A DNA stretch of 64,000 bases, from NCBI GenBank assembly GCA_025362495.1, contig JANYGI010000160.1, positions 1 through 64,000 of the forward strand, given 5' to 3'. The DNA comes from Byssovorax sp. (GTDB taxonomy: Bacteria; Myxococcota_A; Polyangia; Polyangiales; Polyangiaceae). The translations under genes were made by a program, and so were the position numbers. Shown here piece after piece: positions 1-8,219 of the stretch (the stretch's first letter is position 1; the number at the start of each line of letters is the position of its first letter). The notes under the pieces were generated by a model. It saw only the letters and a list, made by a program, of their open reading frames with translations. It was not told where the DNA came from and searched no databases.

Positions 1-785
1 ATGATCACCGCGGTCTCCTCGATGGCGCGGCCGGTCACGTCGACCATCGGCCACTCCGGGTGCTTGCGGAAGAGGGCTTGTCCGAACTCCAGCTCTTCGC
101 GCACGTGCTCGCGCATGGCGTAGTTGGTCTCGATCGGCATCCCGAGCTGGCGGAGGCGGGCCTGGCGGATCTCGCAGAGCTGCTCGATACCGATGGTGAG
201 GGCGATGATCCGGTCTTGCGGGGCCTCGTAGAGCTCGGGCGGCGGGTTGACGCCGAGGACGAGGGGCAGATTGGCCACCTTGAGGCCGCGCTGGGCCAGC
301 AGCGTGGAGAGCGGTGTCTTCGAGGTGCGCGAGACGCCCACCAGCACGAGATCGGCCTTCTTGAAGTTGCGCGGCTCTTTCCCGTCGTCGCTCTTCACGG
401 CGAACTCCACCGCTTCGATGCGGCGGAAGTACTCCTCGCTCAGCGGGAGCATGGCGCTCGGCAGGTTGATCGGCTCCCGATCGAGGAAGGTACCGAGCTT
501 GCCAATCAGCGAGCCGATGACGTCGATCGCCTCGATTTTCAGCTCGGCGGTGGCGCCGTGCACGAACTCGCGGAGCTCGGGGCTGACCACGGTGAACACC
601 AGCAGGGCGCCTTCGCGGGCCGCCCGCTCGAGCACCGGGCGCGCGACCTCCTTGGTGCGCACGCGGGTGTGAAGGCGGATCTGCGCGCCCGCCTGGGGGA
701 ACTGGAGGAGCGCGGCGCGGACGACCTTCTCGGCCGTCTCGCCCGTGGAGTCGCTCAATACGTCGATGTAGCGGGGCTTGTCCAA
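1..785 (-). CDS. ppsR: PEP synthase / PPDK regulatory protein (kinase-pyrophosphorylase), 3' end missing
   Basis: The family uses ADP to inactivate phosphoenolpyruvate synthase or pyruvate phosphate dikinase by phosphorylating it, and reverses this by a Pi-dependent pyrophosphorylase step. About 261 codons are visible and the frame runs off the left edge; the E. coli homologue is about 277 aa, so only the last few codons are missing. The protein begins [19 protein letters not shown], typical of the family, and holds the nucleotide-binding stretch [14 protein letters not shown] followed by [14 protein letters not shown]. The start is a TTG at 785 preceded by AGGAG eight bases upstream; no ATG or GTG in this frame fits the conserved N-terminus. 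It is divergent from rubredoxin. The family call is strong. The exact target enzyme cannot be told from this window. Confidence 0.88.
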   Translation of the reverse strand, partial: MDKPRYIDVLSDSTGETAEKVVRAALLQFPQAGAQIRLHTRVRTKEVARPVLERAAREGALLVFTVVSPELREFVHGATAELKIEAIDVIGSLIGKLGTFLDREPINLPSAMLPLSEEYFRRIEAVEFAVKSDDGKEPRNFKKADLVLVGVSRTSKTPLSTLLAQRGLKVANLPLVLGVNPPPELYEAPQDRIIALTIGIEQLCEIRQARLRQLGMPIETNYAMREHVREELEFGQALFRKHPEWPMVDVTGRAIEETAVI

Positions 786-844
786 GCGATGGCTCCTGTT
801 GTCACGACACCGGAAATGCGGCTACAAGCCTGGGTAGGAGGCCC

Positions 845-1009
845 ATGAAGAAGCGCTACCGTTGCACTGTCTGCGATCACGTCTACGACCCGGCCGAGGG
901 CGATCCGGCGAATGGCATAGCGCCGGGGACCGCCTTCGAGGAGCTGCCCGCCGACTGGTCCTGTCCGGACTGCGGCGCCCAGAAGGCCGACTTCGAGGAG
1001 ATGAGCTGA
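845..1009 (+). CDS. Rubredoxin
   Basis: Small cytoplasmic one-iron electron carrier of 54 aa. It has the two Cys pairs that ligate iron, CTVC near residue 8 and CPDC near residue 41, and the conserved aromatic and glycine spacing ([16 protein letters not shown], then DWSCPDCGA). Length matches free-standing rubredoxins of 52-55 aa. The ATG is preceded by a strong AGGAGG at about 834-839. It stands alone between the divergent ppsR gene and the convergent dnaJ gene. The partner oxidoreductase is not in the window. Confidence 0.93.
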   Translation: MKKRYRCTVCDHVYDPAEGDPANGIAPGTAFEELPADWSCPDCGAQKADFEEMS

Positions 1010-1022
1010 GAGTCCCTCGCGC

Positions 1023-1045
1023 AGGGAGCGGGCGTGCCGCTCCCT
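1023..1045. terminator. Hairpin between convergent rubredoxin and dnaJ
   Basis: A perfect 9-bp inverted repeat, AGGGAGCGG and CCGCTCCCT, with a 5-base loop lies 13 bases after the rubredoxin stop and before the dnaJ stop. It has no T-tract, so it would be a GC-stem terminator acting on both strands. The role is inferred from position. Confidence 0.5.
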
Positions 1046-1080
1046 GACGATCTCTCGATTGCCATCGTCGCTCGGCGGCG

Positions 1081-2193
1081 TCACCCGAACAGACTCCTGA
1101 GCTTCTCCATGAAGCTTGCCTGCTGGGGTTGCACGTTCTCCCCGAGGTCTTCCGCCAGCTTGGCGATCAGCTCTTTTTGCGAGGCGGTGAGCTGGGTCGG
1201 GACTTCGATCGTCACCTCGACCAGCTGATCGCCGCGGCCGCCCGCGAGGCGACGCGGGATGCCCTTGCCTTTGACGCGAAGCACGGTACCCGGCTGCGTG
1301 CCCGGGGGGATCCGCATCTTGCCTTTGCCCTCGAGCGTGGGGATCTCGATCTCGCCGCCGAGCGCGGCCTGAGCGAAGGTGATCGGCCGCGCGCAGACGA
1401 TGTCGTCGCCCGTTCGACGGAAGAAGTCGTGGGGTGAGACGCGGATGGTGAGCTCGAGATCGCCGGCGGGGCGGTCGGGGCGCGAGGCGTTGCCGCCGCG
1501 CTCGACGAGCCGCGTGGCGCCGTTCTCGATGCCCGGGGGGATGGTGATCTCGACCGTGCGCGGCTTGTTGCGGAGGCCGGCGCCGCGGCACGTGGGGCAC
1601 GGGTTGACGACGAGGCGCCCGCTCCCGTTGCAGCGCGAGCAAGGCCGCTCGATGGCGATCGGGAAGACGCCTTGCTGGAAGCGAACGCGGCCGCGCCCGC
1701 TGCAGACCGAGCAGCGCTCGGTGGCCGAGCCGGGCGCCGAGCCCGACCCCGCGCAGTCGCCGCACGACTCGACGCGGTCGTAGGTGATCTCCTTCGTGCA
1801 GCCGAACGCGGCCTCCTCGAAGGTGATTTTCACCTCTTTTTGCAGCGTTCCGCGGTCGCCGACCTTGATGCCGAGGGCGCCGAGGAGATCGCCGAAGATC
1901 CCGTCGAGGTTGAGGTCGGCCATGTCGAACGGCGCGCCCTGGCCGCCGAAGGGGCCGCCGGGGCCGTTCGCCCCACCCATCGCCGCGCTGCCGAAGCGAT
2001 CGAACGCGGCGCGCTTCTGCGGATCGCTCAGGATCTGGTAGGCCGCGTTGACTTCCTTGAAGCGCTGCTGTGCGCCGTCATCGCCCGGGTTTTTGTCAGG
2101 GTGATGCTGCGTCGCGGCCCTCCGGAACGCGCTCTTGATCTCGTCTTGCGTCGCCGATCGGTCGACGCCGAGAAGCTCATACGGATCGCGCAC
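1081..2193 (-). CDS. dnaJ: Chaperone DnaJ (type I Hsp40)
   Basis: Co-chaperone that stimulates the ATPase of DnaK and binds unfolded clients. The 370 aa hold an N-terminal J domain (residues 1-70) with the HPD motif in QHHPDKNPGDD, a Gly/Phe-rich linker, and a full zinc domain with four CxxCxGxG-type repeats (CGDCAGSG, CSVCSGRG, CSRCNGSG, CPTCRGAG). Two C-terminal substrate-binding beta domains follow. Length and order are those of canonical DnaJ. The start is a GTG at 2193 with no good ribosome binding site. It lies 46 bases after the ATP-grasp gene on the same strand, so it may share that transcript. No dnaK or grpE is adjacent. Confidence 0.93.
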   Translation of the reverse strand: MRDPYELLGVDRSATQDEIKSAFRRAATQHHPDKNPGDDGAQQRFKEVNAAYQILSDPQKRAAFDRFGSAAMGGANGPGGPFGGQGAPFDMADLNLDGIFGDLLGALGIKVGDRGTLQKEVKITFEEAAFGCTKEITYDRVESCGDCAGSGSAPGSATERCSVCSGRGRVRFQQGVFPIAIERPCSRCNGSGRLVVNPCPTCRGAGLRNKPRTVEITIPPGIENGATRLVERGGNASRPDRPAGDLELTIRVSPHDFFRRTGDDIVCARPITFAQAALGGEIEIPTLEGKGKMRIPPGTQPGTVLRVKGKGIPRRLAGGRGDQLVEVTIEVPTQLTASQKELIAKLAEDLGENVQPQQASFMEKLRSLFG

Positions 2194-2239
2194 GCGGGGT
2201 GGATAGCATCGATTTACGTGGGGGCACAGCGCGCCGGCT

Positions 2240-3175
2240 TCAGCGGTGAAGAACGGCGTCCCAGGTCGATGGCGGGTCGGCGGGGGGGCGCTTCGCCATG
2301 TCGATGACGAGATCGGCCATCTTGTCGACGACCCAGGCGAAGTGATCCGGGCCGAGCGAGGAGATGTCGAAATCAGGGGCCGAGTTCATGAAATCGATGG
2401 CGTACGGGACGCCGCCCTGGATCCCGAACTCGACGGTGTTCATCTCGTAGCCGAGGGCGCGGCAGAGCTTGCGCGCGTCCTCGACGACCCGGGCCTCGAG
2501 CTCGGGCGTGAGGGGCGGCATGGTGCTCGCGGCCTGCGTGTAGCGATCGAAATGGCGGAGGCTCGGGTTCCAGAGGGCGGGGCGGACGTGCTCCTTGCCG
2601 ATGACGAGGCAGCGGACGTACTGCGTCCAGGCGATGCCCTCCTGGGCGATCATCGTGTTCTGGCCCGTCTTGTCGTAGGCGACGATCAGCTCCTCGATCG
2701 AGTCGACCTTGTGCACGTCGCGCCAGCCGCCGCCCCAGTGCGGCTTGAGGAAGATCGGGAAGCCGAGATCGCTGGCGATGCCCACCCAGTCGAGCGGGTA
2801 GCGGAGGTTGTGGAGCGTCTCCGAGGAGACGTCGGTCGCGTACGATTTCGAGGGCAAAACGTAGGTCTTCGGCACCGCGACGCCGAGGCGCGCCGCCAGG
2901 GCGGTGTTGAAGAACTTGTCGTCGGCGATGCGCCAGAACGGGTTGTTGACGACCCGCGTCCCGCTGAGCACCGCGAGCTTGAGGATCGGCTGGTAGCAGC
3001 TGACCTCGTGCGAGATGCGGTCGACGAGCACGTCGTACGGCGGCGGGCGATCGATGCGCGTCGCGTCGAGCGCGGCGTACGAGGCGACGACGCCGGCAGA
3101 GCGCCGCTCTACTTCGGCGATGAGAGCGTCGGGGAACGACTTTTCACGACCCGTGAGGAGACCGACTCGAAGCAT
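2240..3175 (-). CDS. ATP-grasp domain protein (RimK/glutathione-synthetase-like)
   Basis: Probable ATP-dependent carboxylate-amine ligase of 311 aa; the substrate is unknown. The N-terminal part looks like a small alpha/beta domain. The ATP-grasp half shows FLKPHWGGGWRDVHKV (phosphate-binding Lys and glycine-rich loop), IAQEGIAWTQYVRCLVIGK, and a C-terminal metal-binding stretch EFGIQGGVPYAIDFMNSAPD. A longer reading extends upstream to 3511, but the ATG at 3175 begins MLRVGLLTGREKSF two bases after the stop of the acyl-CoA ligase, so I take that start. The tight spacing makes the two genes one operon and suggests, without proof, that they act on the same compound. Confidence 0.75.
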   Translation of the reverse strand: MLRVGLLTGREKSFPDALIAEVERRSAGVVASYAALDATRIDRPPPYDVLVDRISHEVSCYQPILKLAVLSGTRVVNNPFWRIADDKFFNTALAARLGVAVPKTYVLPSKSYATDVSSETLHNLRYPLDWVGIASDLGFPIFLKPHWGGGWRDVHKVDSIEELIVAYDKTGQNTMIAQEGIAWTQYVRCLVIGKEHVRPALWNPSLRHFDRYTQAASTMPPLTPELEARVVEDARKLCRALGYEMNTVEFGIQGGVPYAIDFMNSAPDFDISSLGPDHFAWVVDKMADLVIDMAKRPPADPPSTWDAVLHR

Positions 3176-3177
3176 GC

Positions 3178-4890
3178 TCAGGCGCCCTCCATGGCGCGCA
3201 GATCTCGCTTCAATACCTTGCCCGTGGGGTTGCGCGGAAGGCTTTCGAGGAAGACATAGTCGCGCGGGACCTTCGGGCCGGCGAGGCGGCCCTTGCAGTG
3301 GGCGCGGAGCTCGTCGTCGCCGGCGTCCATGCCCGGGCGGAGCACGAGGAAAGCGCGGACGCGCTCGCCCCACTCGCGATCGGGGACGCCGATCACCGCG
3401 GCCTCGGCGACGGCGGGGTGCTCGTGGAGCACGCCCTCGACCTCGGCCGGGTACACGTTGACGCCGCCCGAGATGATCATGTCGCGCTTGCGCCCCTCGA
3501 TGTGGAAGCACCCGCGCGCGTCGCGGCGCGCGAGGTCGCCGACCGAGAAAAAGCCTTCGTTCATCGCCTCGCGCGTGGCGCCGGCGTCGGCGTGGTAGCC
3601 GTCGACGAGCAGCGGGCCGCGGGCGTAGAGCTCGCCGACCTGGCCCGTCGGGACCTCGCGGCCCAGGTCGTCGAGGAGGCGGATCTCGACGGAAGGGATC
3701 GGGTGGCCGATGGTGCCGGGGGAGGCGCGCAGATCGGACGGCGAGGCCACCGTGACGACGCCGGTCTCGGTCGCGCCGTAGAAGTTCCAGAGCTTGTCAC
3801 CGAGGAGATCCATGGCCTCGATCGCCAGCGGCCCCGCCAGCGGCGCGCCGCCCGAGAAGATGGCGTGGAGCGAGCCGAGCTCGCGCTGGGCGATCGCCGC
3901 GGGCCCGAGCTCGACCAGGCGGTGAATCATGGTGGGAACGAGCGCCGTCGTGTTGACCCGGTAGCGCTGCACGGCGTCGAGGAAGGGCTCGGCCTTGAAC
4001 TCGCTCATCACGGCGACGGTGCCGCCGAGCAGGAACGAGAAGCCGCAGAAGCCGAACGCCGTCGCGTGGTAGAGCGGACACGCCGCGAGGTGCACGTCGC
4101 CGAGGGCCATCGGCGTCTCGCCGATGAAGCAGAGCGCGCCGGCCAGCGCGTTCTCCTGGAAGGTGCGGACCGCGCCCTTGGGCTTGCCCGTGGTGCCCGA
4201 GGTGTACATCACCACCTGCCCGGCCTCGCTTTCGTCGGGCGCCTCGCCGCGCTCGCGATCGGTGAGCTCCTCGAGCGACGTGAACCCGGAGACCTCGCCG
4301 CCGACGCTGATGAGGTTGCTCTTCGGGATGGCGAGGTGCGTGGCCACCTCGCGGATGGCGTCGGCGATGTCGGCGTCGAAGAAGATCACCCGCGCGCCGG
4401 AGTGCTTCGCTAGGTACTCGATCTCCGGCGCCGTCGAGCGCCACGACGCCGGGACGGCCGAGGCCCCGATGCGCCCGAGGGCCGGCTGGATCAGCAGAAA
4501 TTCGATCCGGTTCTTGATCAGGAGCAGCACCCCCGCGCCCCGCGCGATCCCCCGACGCGACAGTGCGAGGCCGATGCGATCGATGGTCTCGTTCATCTCG
4601 CGGTACGAGTAGTGACGACGCCCGACAGGCTCGGCCGCGCCCGCGGCCCGGGCAGGCGAGGTGACCTGGACAATCGCGGTGCGATCGGGATCGACCTCGG
4701 CGTAGAAGCGGAAGATGAGCGACGGGTTCGTCTTTCCCTTCGGCAGCGTGCGCGCCAGCAGCCGCGCGCCGCCCCAGGTGAGCTGGCGGTGCATGCCAAG
4801 CTTACGGCCGACGCGCACCAGCGTTTCGACGCGAAAACGGGCCTGCTTCGCGGCATCACGGATCGTGCGAAGTCTGTCCTGGAGCGCCAT
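3178..4890 (-). CDS. AMP-dependent acyl-CoA synthetase / acid-CoA ligase
   Basis: Adenylate-forming enzyme of 570 aa that activates a carboxylic acid through an acyl-AMP, usually to the CoA thioester. Motifs are intact: the P-loop-like YTSGTTGKPKG near residue 230, YGATETG near 370, the hinge and aspartate in SVGDLARRD and IEGRKRDMIISGGVNVYP, and the catalytic Lys in NPTGKVLKRDLR near the C-terminus. The first 50 residues are basic and not part of the domain. The family covers fatty, aromatic and bile acids, so the substrate is open. It heads an operon with the ATP-grasp gene and is divergent from the PilZ gene. Confidence 0.88.
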   Translation of the reverse strand: MALQDRLRTIRDAAKQARFRVETLVRVGRKLGMHRQLTWGGARLLARTLPKGKTNPSLIFRFYAEVDPDRTAIVQVTSPARAAGAAEPVGRRHYSYREMNETIDRIGLALSRRGIARGAGVLLLIKNRIEFLLIQPALGRIGASAVPASWRSTAPEIEYLAKHSGARVIFFDADIADAIREVATHLAIPKSNLISVGGEVSGFTSLEELTDRERGEAPDESEAGQVVMYTSGTTGKPKGAVRTFQENALAGALCFIGETPMALGDVHLAACPLYHATAFGFCGFSFLLGGTVAVMSEFKAEPFLDAVQRYRVNTTALVPTMIHRLVELGPAAIAQRELGSLHAIFSGGAPLAGPLAIEAMDLLGDKLWNFYGATETGVVTVASPSDLRASPGTIGHPIPSVEIRLLDDLGREVPTGQVGELYARGPLLVDGYHADAGATREAMNEGFFSVGDLARRDARGCFHIEGRKRDMIISGGVNVYPAEVEGVLHEHPAVAEAAVIGVPDREWGERVRAFLVLRPGMDAGDDELRAHCKGRLAGPKVPRDYVFLESLPRNPTGKVLKRDLRAMEGA

Positions 4891-4963
4891 GGAGGCCTCG
4901 ACTGTATCCCAGAATGACTCGGCGGAACTAGCGGCCGGGCTGCTGGCTGTGTAGGGTGCGGCG

Positions 4964-5356
4964 GTGAATCAAGACCGGCGTGGCGGCGGCAACCGCACAG
5001 CCATCGAGCTCAACGTCGAGTACAAGCGGCTCAACACGTTCTTCGCGGACTACACGCGCAACATCTCCAAAGGTGGAACGTTCATCCGCACCGATCGCCC
5101 GCTCGACGTCGCGACGGAGTTCGTCTTCGCGCTGACGATCCGCGGCCTGGCCGAGCCGCTCCGGCTGCACGGCCGCGTGAAGTGGATCGTGGCGACAGGC
5201 GACGCGACGCCGGACTCGCCCGCCGGCATGGGCATCGAGTTCATGTACAAGAACGACGAGGAGCGCCGCGCGACCGAGTCCATCGTCGAGCAGCTGATGG
5301 AAGAAGAGCTGGGCAGCGGCCTCACGGCGCGCCTGCTGGGGCGTAAAGAAGAGTAG
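4964..5356 (+). CDS. PilZ-domain protein (myxobacterial paralogous type)
   Basis: Single-domain 130 aa protein resembling the myxobacterial PilZ family TIGR02266. It contains YTRNISKGGTFIRTDRPL (the D/NxSxxG-type segment), a WxxTG-like beta stretch VKWIVATGDA, and GMGIEFMYKNDEER. PilZ domains usually bind cyclic di-GMP, but the RxxxR part of the site is weak here (only NR and YKR near the start), so binding is not assured. The start is a GTG at 4964. It is divergent from the acyl-CoA ligase and alone on its transcript as far as can be seen. Confidence 0.8.
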   Translation: MNQDRRGGGNRTAIELNVEYKRLNTFFADYTRNISKGGTFIRTDRPLDVATEFVFALTIRGLAEPLRLHGRVKWIVATGDATPDSPAGMGIEFMYKNDEERRATESIVEQLMEEELGSGLTARLLGRKEE

Positions 5357-5415
5357 CGGCCGTTCGCGACGGGGCCGTGCGTGTGAGGCTCGCACGTGTA
5401 CACTGGCGCCGAAGA

Positions 5416-7659
5416 ATGCGAAGCCTCGCCCTGCTTTCCGCCCGCGCGATCGTCGTTGCAGCGCTCTCGTCCTCGCTGTTCACCCTCGGCTGCGGGACGA
5501 CGACGACGAACGTCGGCGGCCCGAACGTGCCGCACGGCGAAGGCGCGGTGACGGCGAAAGAGGTGCCCGACGCGGAGTTCGCCTCGTCGCTGCATCGCCT
5601 GCTCAAGGACGGCGCCGAGTCCCCCGAGCGCCACGGGCTCTTGATCGGCGTCGTGCGCCGACAGCTCGCGCACGCGCAGCGGCGGTTCTCCACGGGGCAC
5701 GAGGCGAGCGGCACGGCGAGCGTGATCGGCGCGCTCTACCTGGTCCGACCCGGCGAGGGGCGGAAGGAGATGATCGACCCGACCGCGGAGCGCGCGCTCG
5801 CTGCGGCGATCGATCGCTTCAGCCCGCGCGGCGACGAGGGGCGCGCCCTCGCGCTGATGCAGATGCGCGCCGCCGCGCTCGATCCGCGCTCGCCTGCGAA
5901 GGCCGAGCTCGATCAGCACCTCGCCGCGCTGACGCAGTGGATGAGCGAGACGCGGACCGGCGGCCCGATGCGGCGCCTGGGCACCGAGGAACGCGCCCGC
6001 GTCGCCCGCGCCCTCGTCGACCCCAGCGATCAGGCGCTGAAAGAAGCCTCGGACGCCGTCAACGCCTGGATCGGCGGCGCGATCCAGTTCAACAACGAGT
6101 ACCGCCAGGGCCTGAAGCGGCCGGAGCGCGAAGAGGCCGTCGAGGCGCAGCGCGCGCTCTCCTCCGGCGGCGCGACGATGGCCTCGATCTTCCTCCGCAG
6201 CGGCGACGCGAGCGCGGCGCTGCAGCACCTCGATCAGTCGAACGCCAAGCACGTGATCCTCCCCGGCCTGATGGCGCGGGTGCGCGGCGCGGCGGCGAGC
6301 GACGGCGACACCGGCGCGCGCGACTGGCTCACGCTCGCGGCGACATTCGGTCACCAGGATCCCGACGAGGCCGATCCCGAGACCGACATCGATCCCGAGC
6401 TGCTCGTCGCCGGCCTGTGGGGCAGCTCGATCGAGGCCTATCGCCGCGATCCGACGAGCTTCGACGCGGGCCTGCTCGTGGCGCGCGTGCTCACCCGCTT
6501 CGGGATGCCCGAGGCCGCGCCGCTGGTGGTGAGCGAAGGGCTGGCCGCGCACACCTCGGTCGCCTCGGTGCGCGCCGCGATGGAGCTCTTGCTCGGCGCC
6601 ATCGGCGACAGCGCGGAGATCGACGATCTCGACGCCGCGCGCCGCACCTTCGCGTCGGGCGCGGCGATCCTGGCGATCGCGGATCGCCCTGAATTTCGCG
6701 GGCAGCTCGATCCCAGCCCGGCGCGCATCCGCGCCGTGATGGCGTCGATCGAGATCCGCACCGGCAACCTCGCGGCGGCGCGCCCGCTCCTGCAATCGGC
6801 CCTCGCCGCGGAGCCGACGACCTCGGGCTACACGATGCTGTCGATGGTCGAGCGGCAGGCGGGCGACACGAAGGCGGCGCTCGCCGCGGTGGAGCAGGCG
6901 CTGCGCGCGCCCGATACGCGCGTGGCGCCCCTCGACGTGGCCGAGGCGCACCTGGCGGCGTTCGAGCTGTTCCGCGACGGCAACGCGGCGGACAAGGCCA
7001 AGCCGGCGCTCGACGCGGCCCTCGCGGCGGTGCTGGCCGCGCGACAGCCCGGCGGGAGCCCCGCGTCGCGGGCGCGGGCCGAGCGGCTGCTGGGCCGCGT
7101 CCTCGAGAGCTACGGCGAGAGCTCGCGCGCGGCCAAGGCCTACGAGCGCGCGCTCCAGCTCGCGGCGAGCGATCGGCCGACCCTGGGCGCGGCGATGCTC
7201 GACGCCATCGGCCGCGCCCTCGTGCAAAAGGATCTCGCCGGCGCGCGAGGAGCCCTGAGAAGGGGCCTCGACGGGGACGCGAGCGAGGACGACCTCGTTT
7301 ACGGCGGCCTCTGGGTGCAGCTCCTCGAGCGCGAGCTCCACGCCACGCCGGACGGGACCACGGAGCGTGCTTTGCGGACCGTCGGCAAAGCCACCTGGAC
7401 TGCCAAGCTCTCGGCGTGGGCCAATGGCAAGCTCAGCGACAACGATCTCAGCACCGCGGCGCAGAGCGCCTCGCAGAGGGTCGAAGCGGCCTTTTATACC
7501 GCGATGTCCGGTCGCGTCAGCGGCGATCCGGGCGCGGAGCCGCGGCTCCGCGCGGTGGCGACGAGCCCTGTCGCCGACCTCCTCGAGGTGCACCTGGCCC
7601 GCGAGATCCTGGCGCCGCGGGGGCGCGTGACGTTGCCTGGCGGCGTCCAGCTGCCGTAG
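5416..7659 (+). CDS. Large TPR-repeat lipoprotein or periplasmic protein, function unknown
   Basis: A 747 aa Ala/Arg-rich helical protein. An N-terminal signal (SLALLSARAIVVAALSSSLF) leads to the weak lipobox FTLGC, so it is probably exported and perhaps lipid-anchored. The rest is made of degenerate tetratricopeptide-like helical pairs, clearest in the second half, for example GYTMLSMVERQAGDTKAALA and SRARAERLLGRVLESYGESS. No enzyme motif was found. The ATG at 5416 is chosen over an upstream GTG at 5377 because the hydrophobic signal then starts at the N-terminus. It is 107 bases upstream of the chemosensory operon and co-oriented; a link is possible but unsupported. Confidence 0.65.
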   Translation: MRSLALLSARAIVVAALSSSLFTLGCGTTTTNVGGPNVPHGEGAVTAKEVPDAEFASSLHRLLKDGAESPERHGLLIGVVRRQLAHAQRRFSTGHEASGTASVIGALYLVRPGEGRKEMIDPTAERALAAAIDRFSPRGDEGRALALMQMRAAALDPRSPAKAELDQHLAALTQWMSETRTGGPMRRLGTEERARVARALVDPSDQALKEASDAVNAWIGGAIQFNNEYRQGLKRPEREEAVEAQRALSSGGATMASIFLRSGDASAALQHLDQSNAKHVILPGLMARVRGAAASDGDTGARDWLTLAATFGHQDPDEADPETDIDPELLVAGLWGSSIEAYRRDPTSFDAGLLVARVLTRFGMPEAAPLVVSEGLAAHTSVASVRAAMELLLGAIGDSAEIDDLDAARRTFASGAAILAIADRPEFRGQLDPSPARIRAVMASIEIRTGNLAAARPLLQSALAAEPTTSGYTMLSMVERQAGDTKAALAAVEQALRAPDTRVAPLDVAEAHLAAFELFRDGNAADKAKPALDAALAAVLAARQPGGSPASRARAERLLGRVLESYGESSRAAKAYERALQLAASDRPTLGAAMLDAIGRALVQKDLAGARGALRRGLDGDASEDDLVYGGLWVQLLERELHATPDGTTERALRTVGKATWTAKLSAWANGKLSDNDLSTAAQSASQRVEAAFYTAMSGRVSGDPGAEPRLRAVATSPVADLLEVHLAREILAPRGRVTLPGGVQLP

Positions 7660-7766
7660 CGAGATGCCCTGTCCTGGAGCGGACCGCCACCGGGGTGAGG
7701 CCGCTCTCCAGAGCACTTTTCCCGCAGTCTCCCCGTCCCGGAGCAGTGTTAGGGTGGGTGCTTCTC

Positions 7767-8219
7767 ATGAGCACCCTCGTTTGCTTCACGCTCGATGAAA
7801 CCCGCTACGCCGTGCCGGCGGAGCGGGTTCTGGAGATCGTGGCGCGGGTGGTGCTCACGCCACTGCCGGCGGTACCAGCGCCGATCCTCGGGGTGTTCTC
7901 CTACCGTGGAGCGCCGATGGTGGCCGTCGATCTGCGCGCGCGCCTCGGCCACGCTCCGAGGCCGCCCGGGCGCGACGATCATTTCCTCGTGGTTCGCAGC
8001 GCGCGCCGCGAGGTCGCGCTCGTCGTCGATCGCGTCGACGCGACGGAGCCGCTCGATGAGCGCCGGGTCTGGCCCGCGCCGACGCCGGCGCCGCACCTCG
8101 CCGGCGTCGTCACGCTCGCCGACGGGCTCCTGCTGATCGAGGATCTCGACGCCGCGCTCTCGCTCGACGAAGAGCGGGCGATCGACGCGAGCTTGCAGCA
8201 GCGGGGCGAGCTCTCGTGA
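7767..8219 (+). CDS. cheW: CheW-like adaptor (first of two)
   Basis: Adaptor of 150 aa that couples a chemoreceptor to the CheA kinase. It matches the CheW fold throughout: LVCFTLDETRYAVPAERVLEIV, then PAPILGVFSYRGAPMVAVDL (the receptor/CheA contact region) and LVVDRVDATEPL. It is the first gene of the operon, and its stop overlaps the cheR GTG by four bases (GTGA), implying translational coupling. By order it corresponds to WspB of Pseudomonas Wsp-type systems; this is inference from synteny. Confidence 0.88.
   Translation: MSTLVCFTLDETRYAVPAERVLEIVARVVLTPLPAVPAPILGVFSYRGAPMVAVDLRARLGHAPRPPGRDDHFLVVRSARREVALVVDRVDATEPLDERRVWPAPTPAPHLAGVVTLADGLLLIEDLDAALSLDEERAIDASLQQRGELS

Noticed and set aside
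60-848. Long plus-strand open frame opposite the first gene
   Set aside because: It mirrors ppsR in a GC-rich genome, has an Arg/Leu/His-rich non-protein-like composition, and overlaps the rubredoxin start.
5050-7716. 888-codon minus-strand open frame
   Set aside because: Antisense shadow of the TPR lipoprotein gene; Arg/Ala/Gly-rich, without any motif, and it also runs over the PilZ gene.
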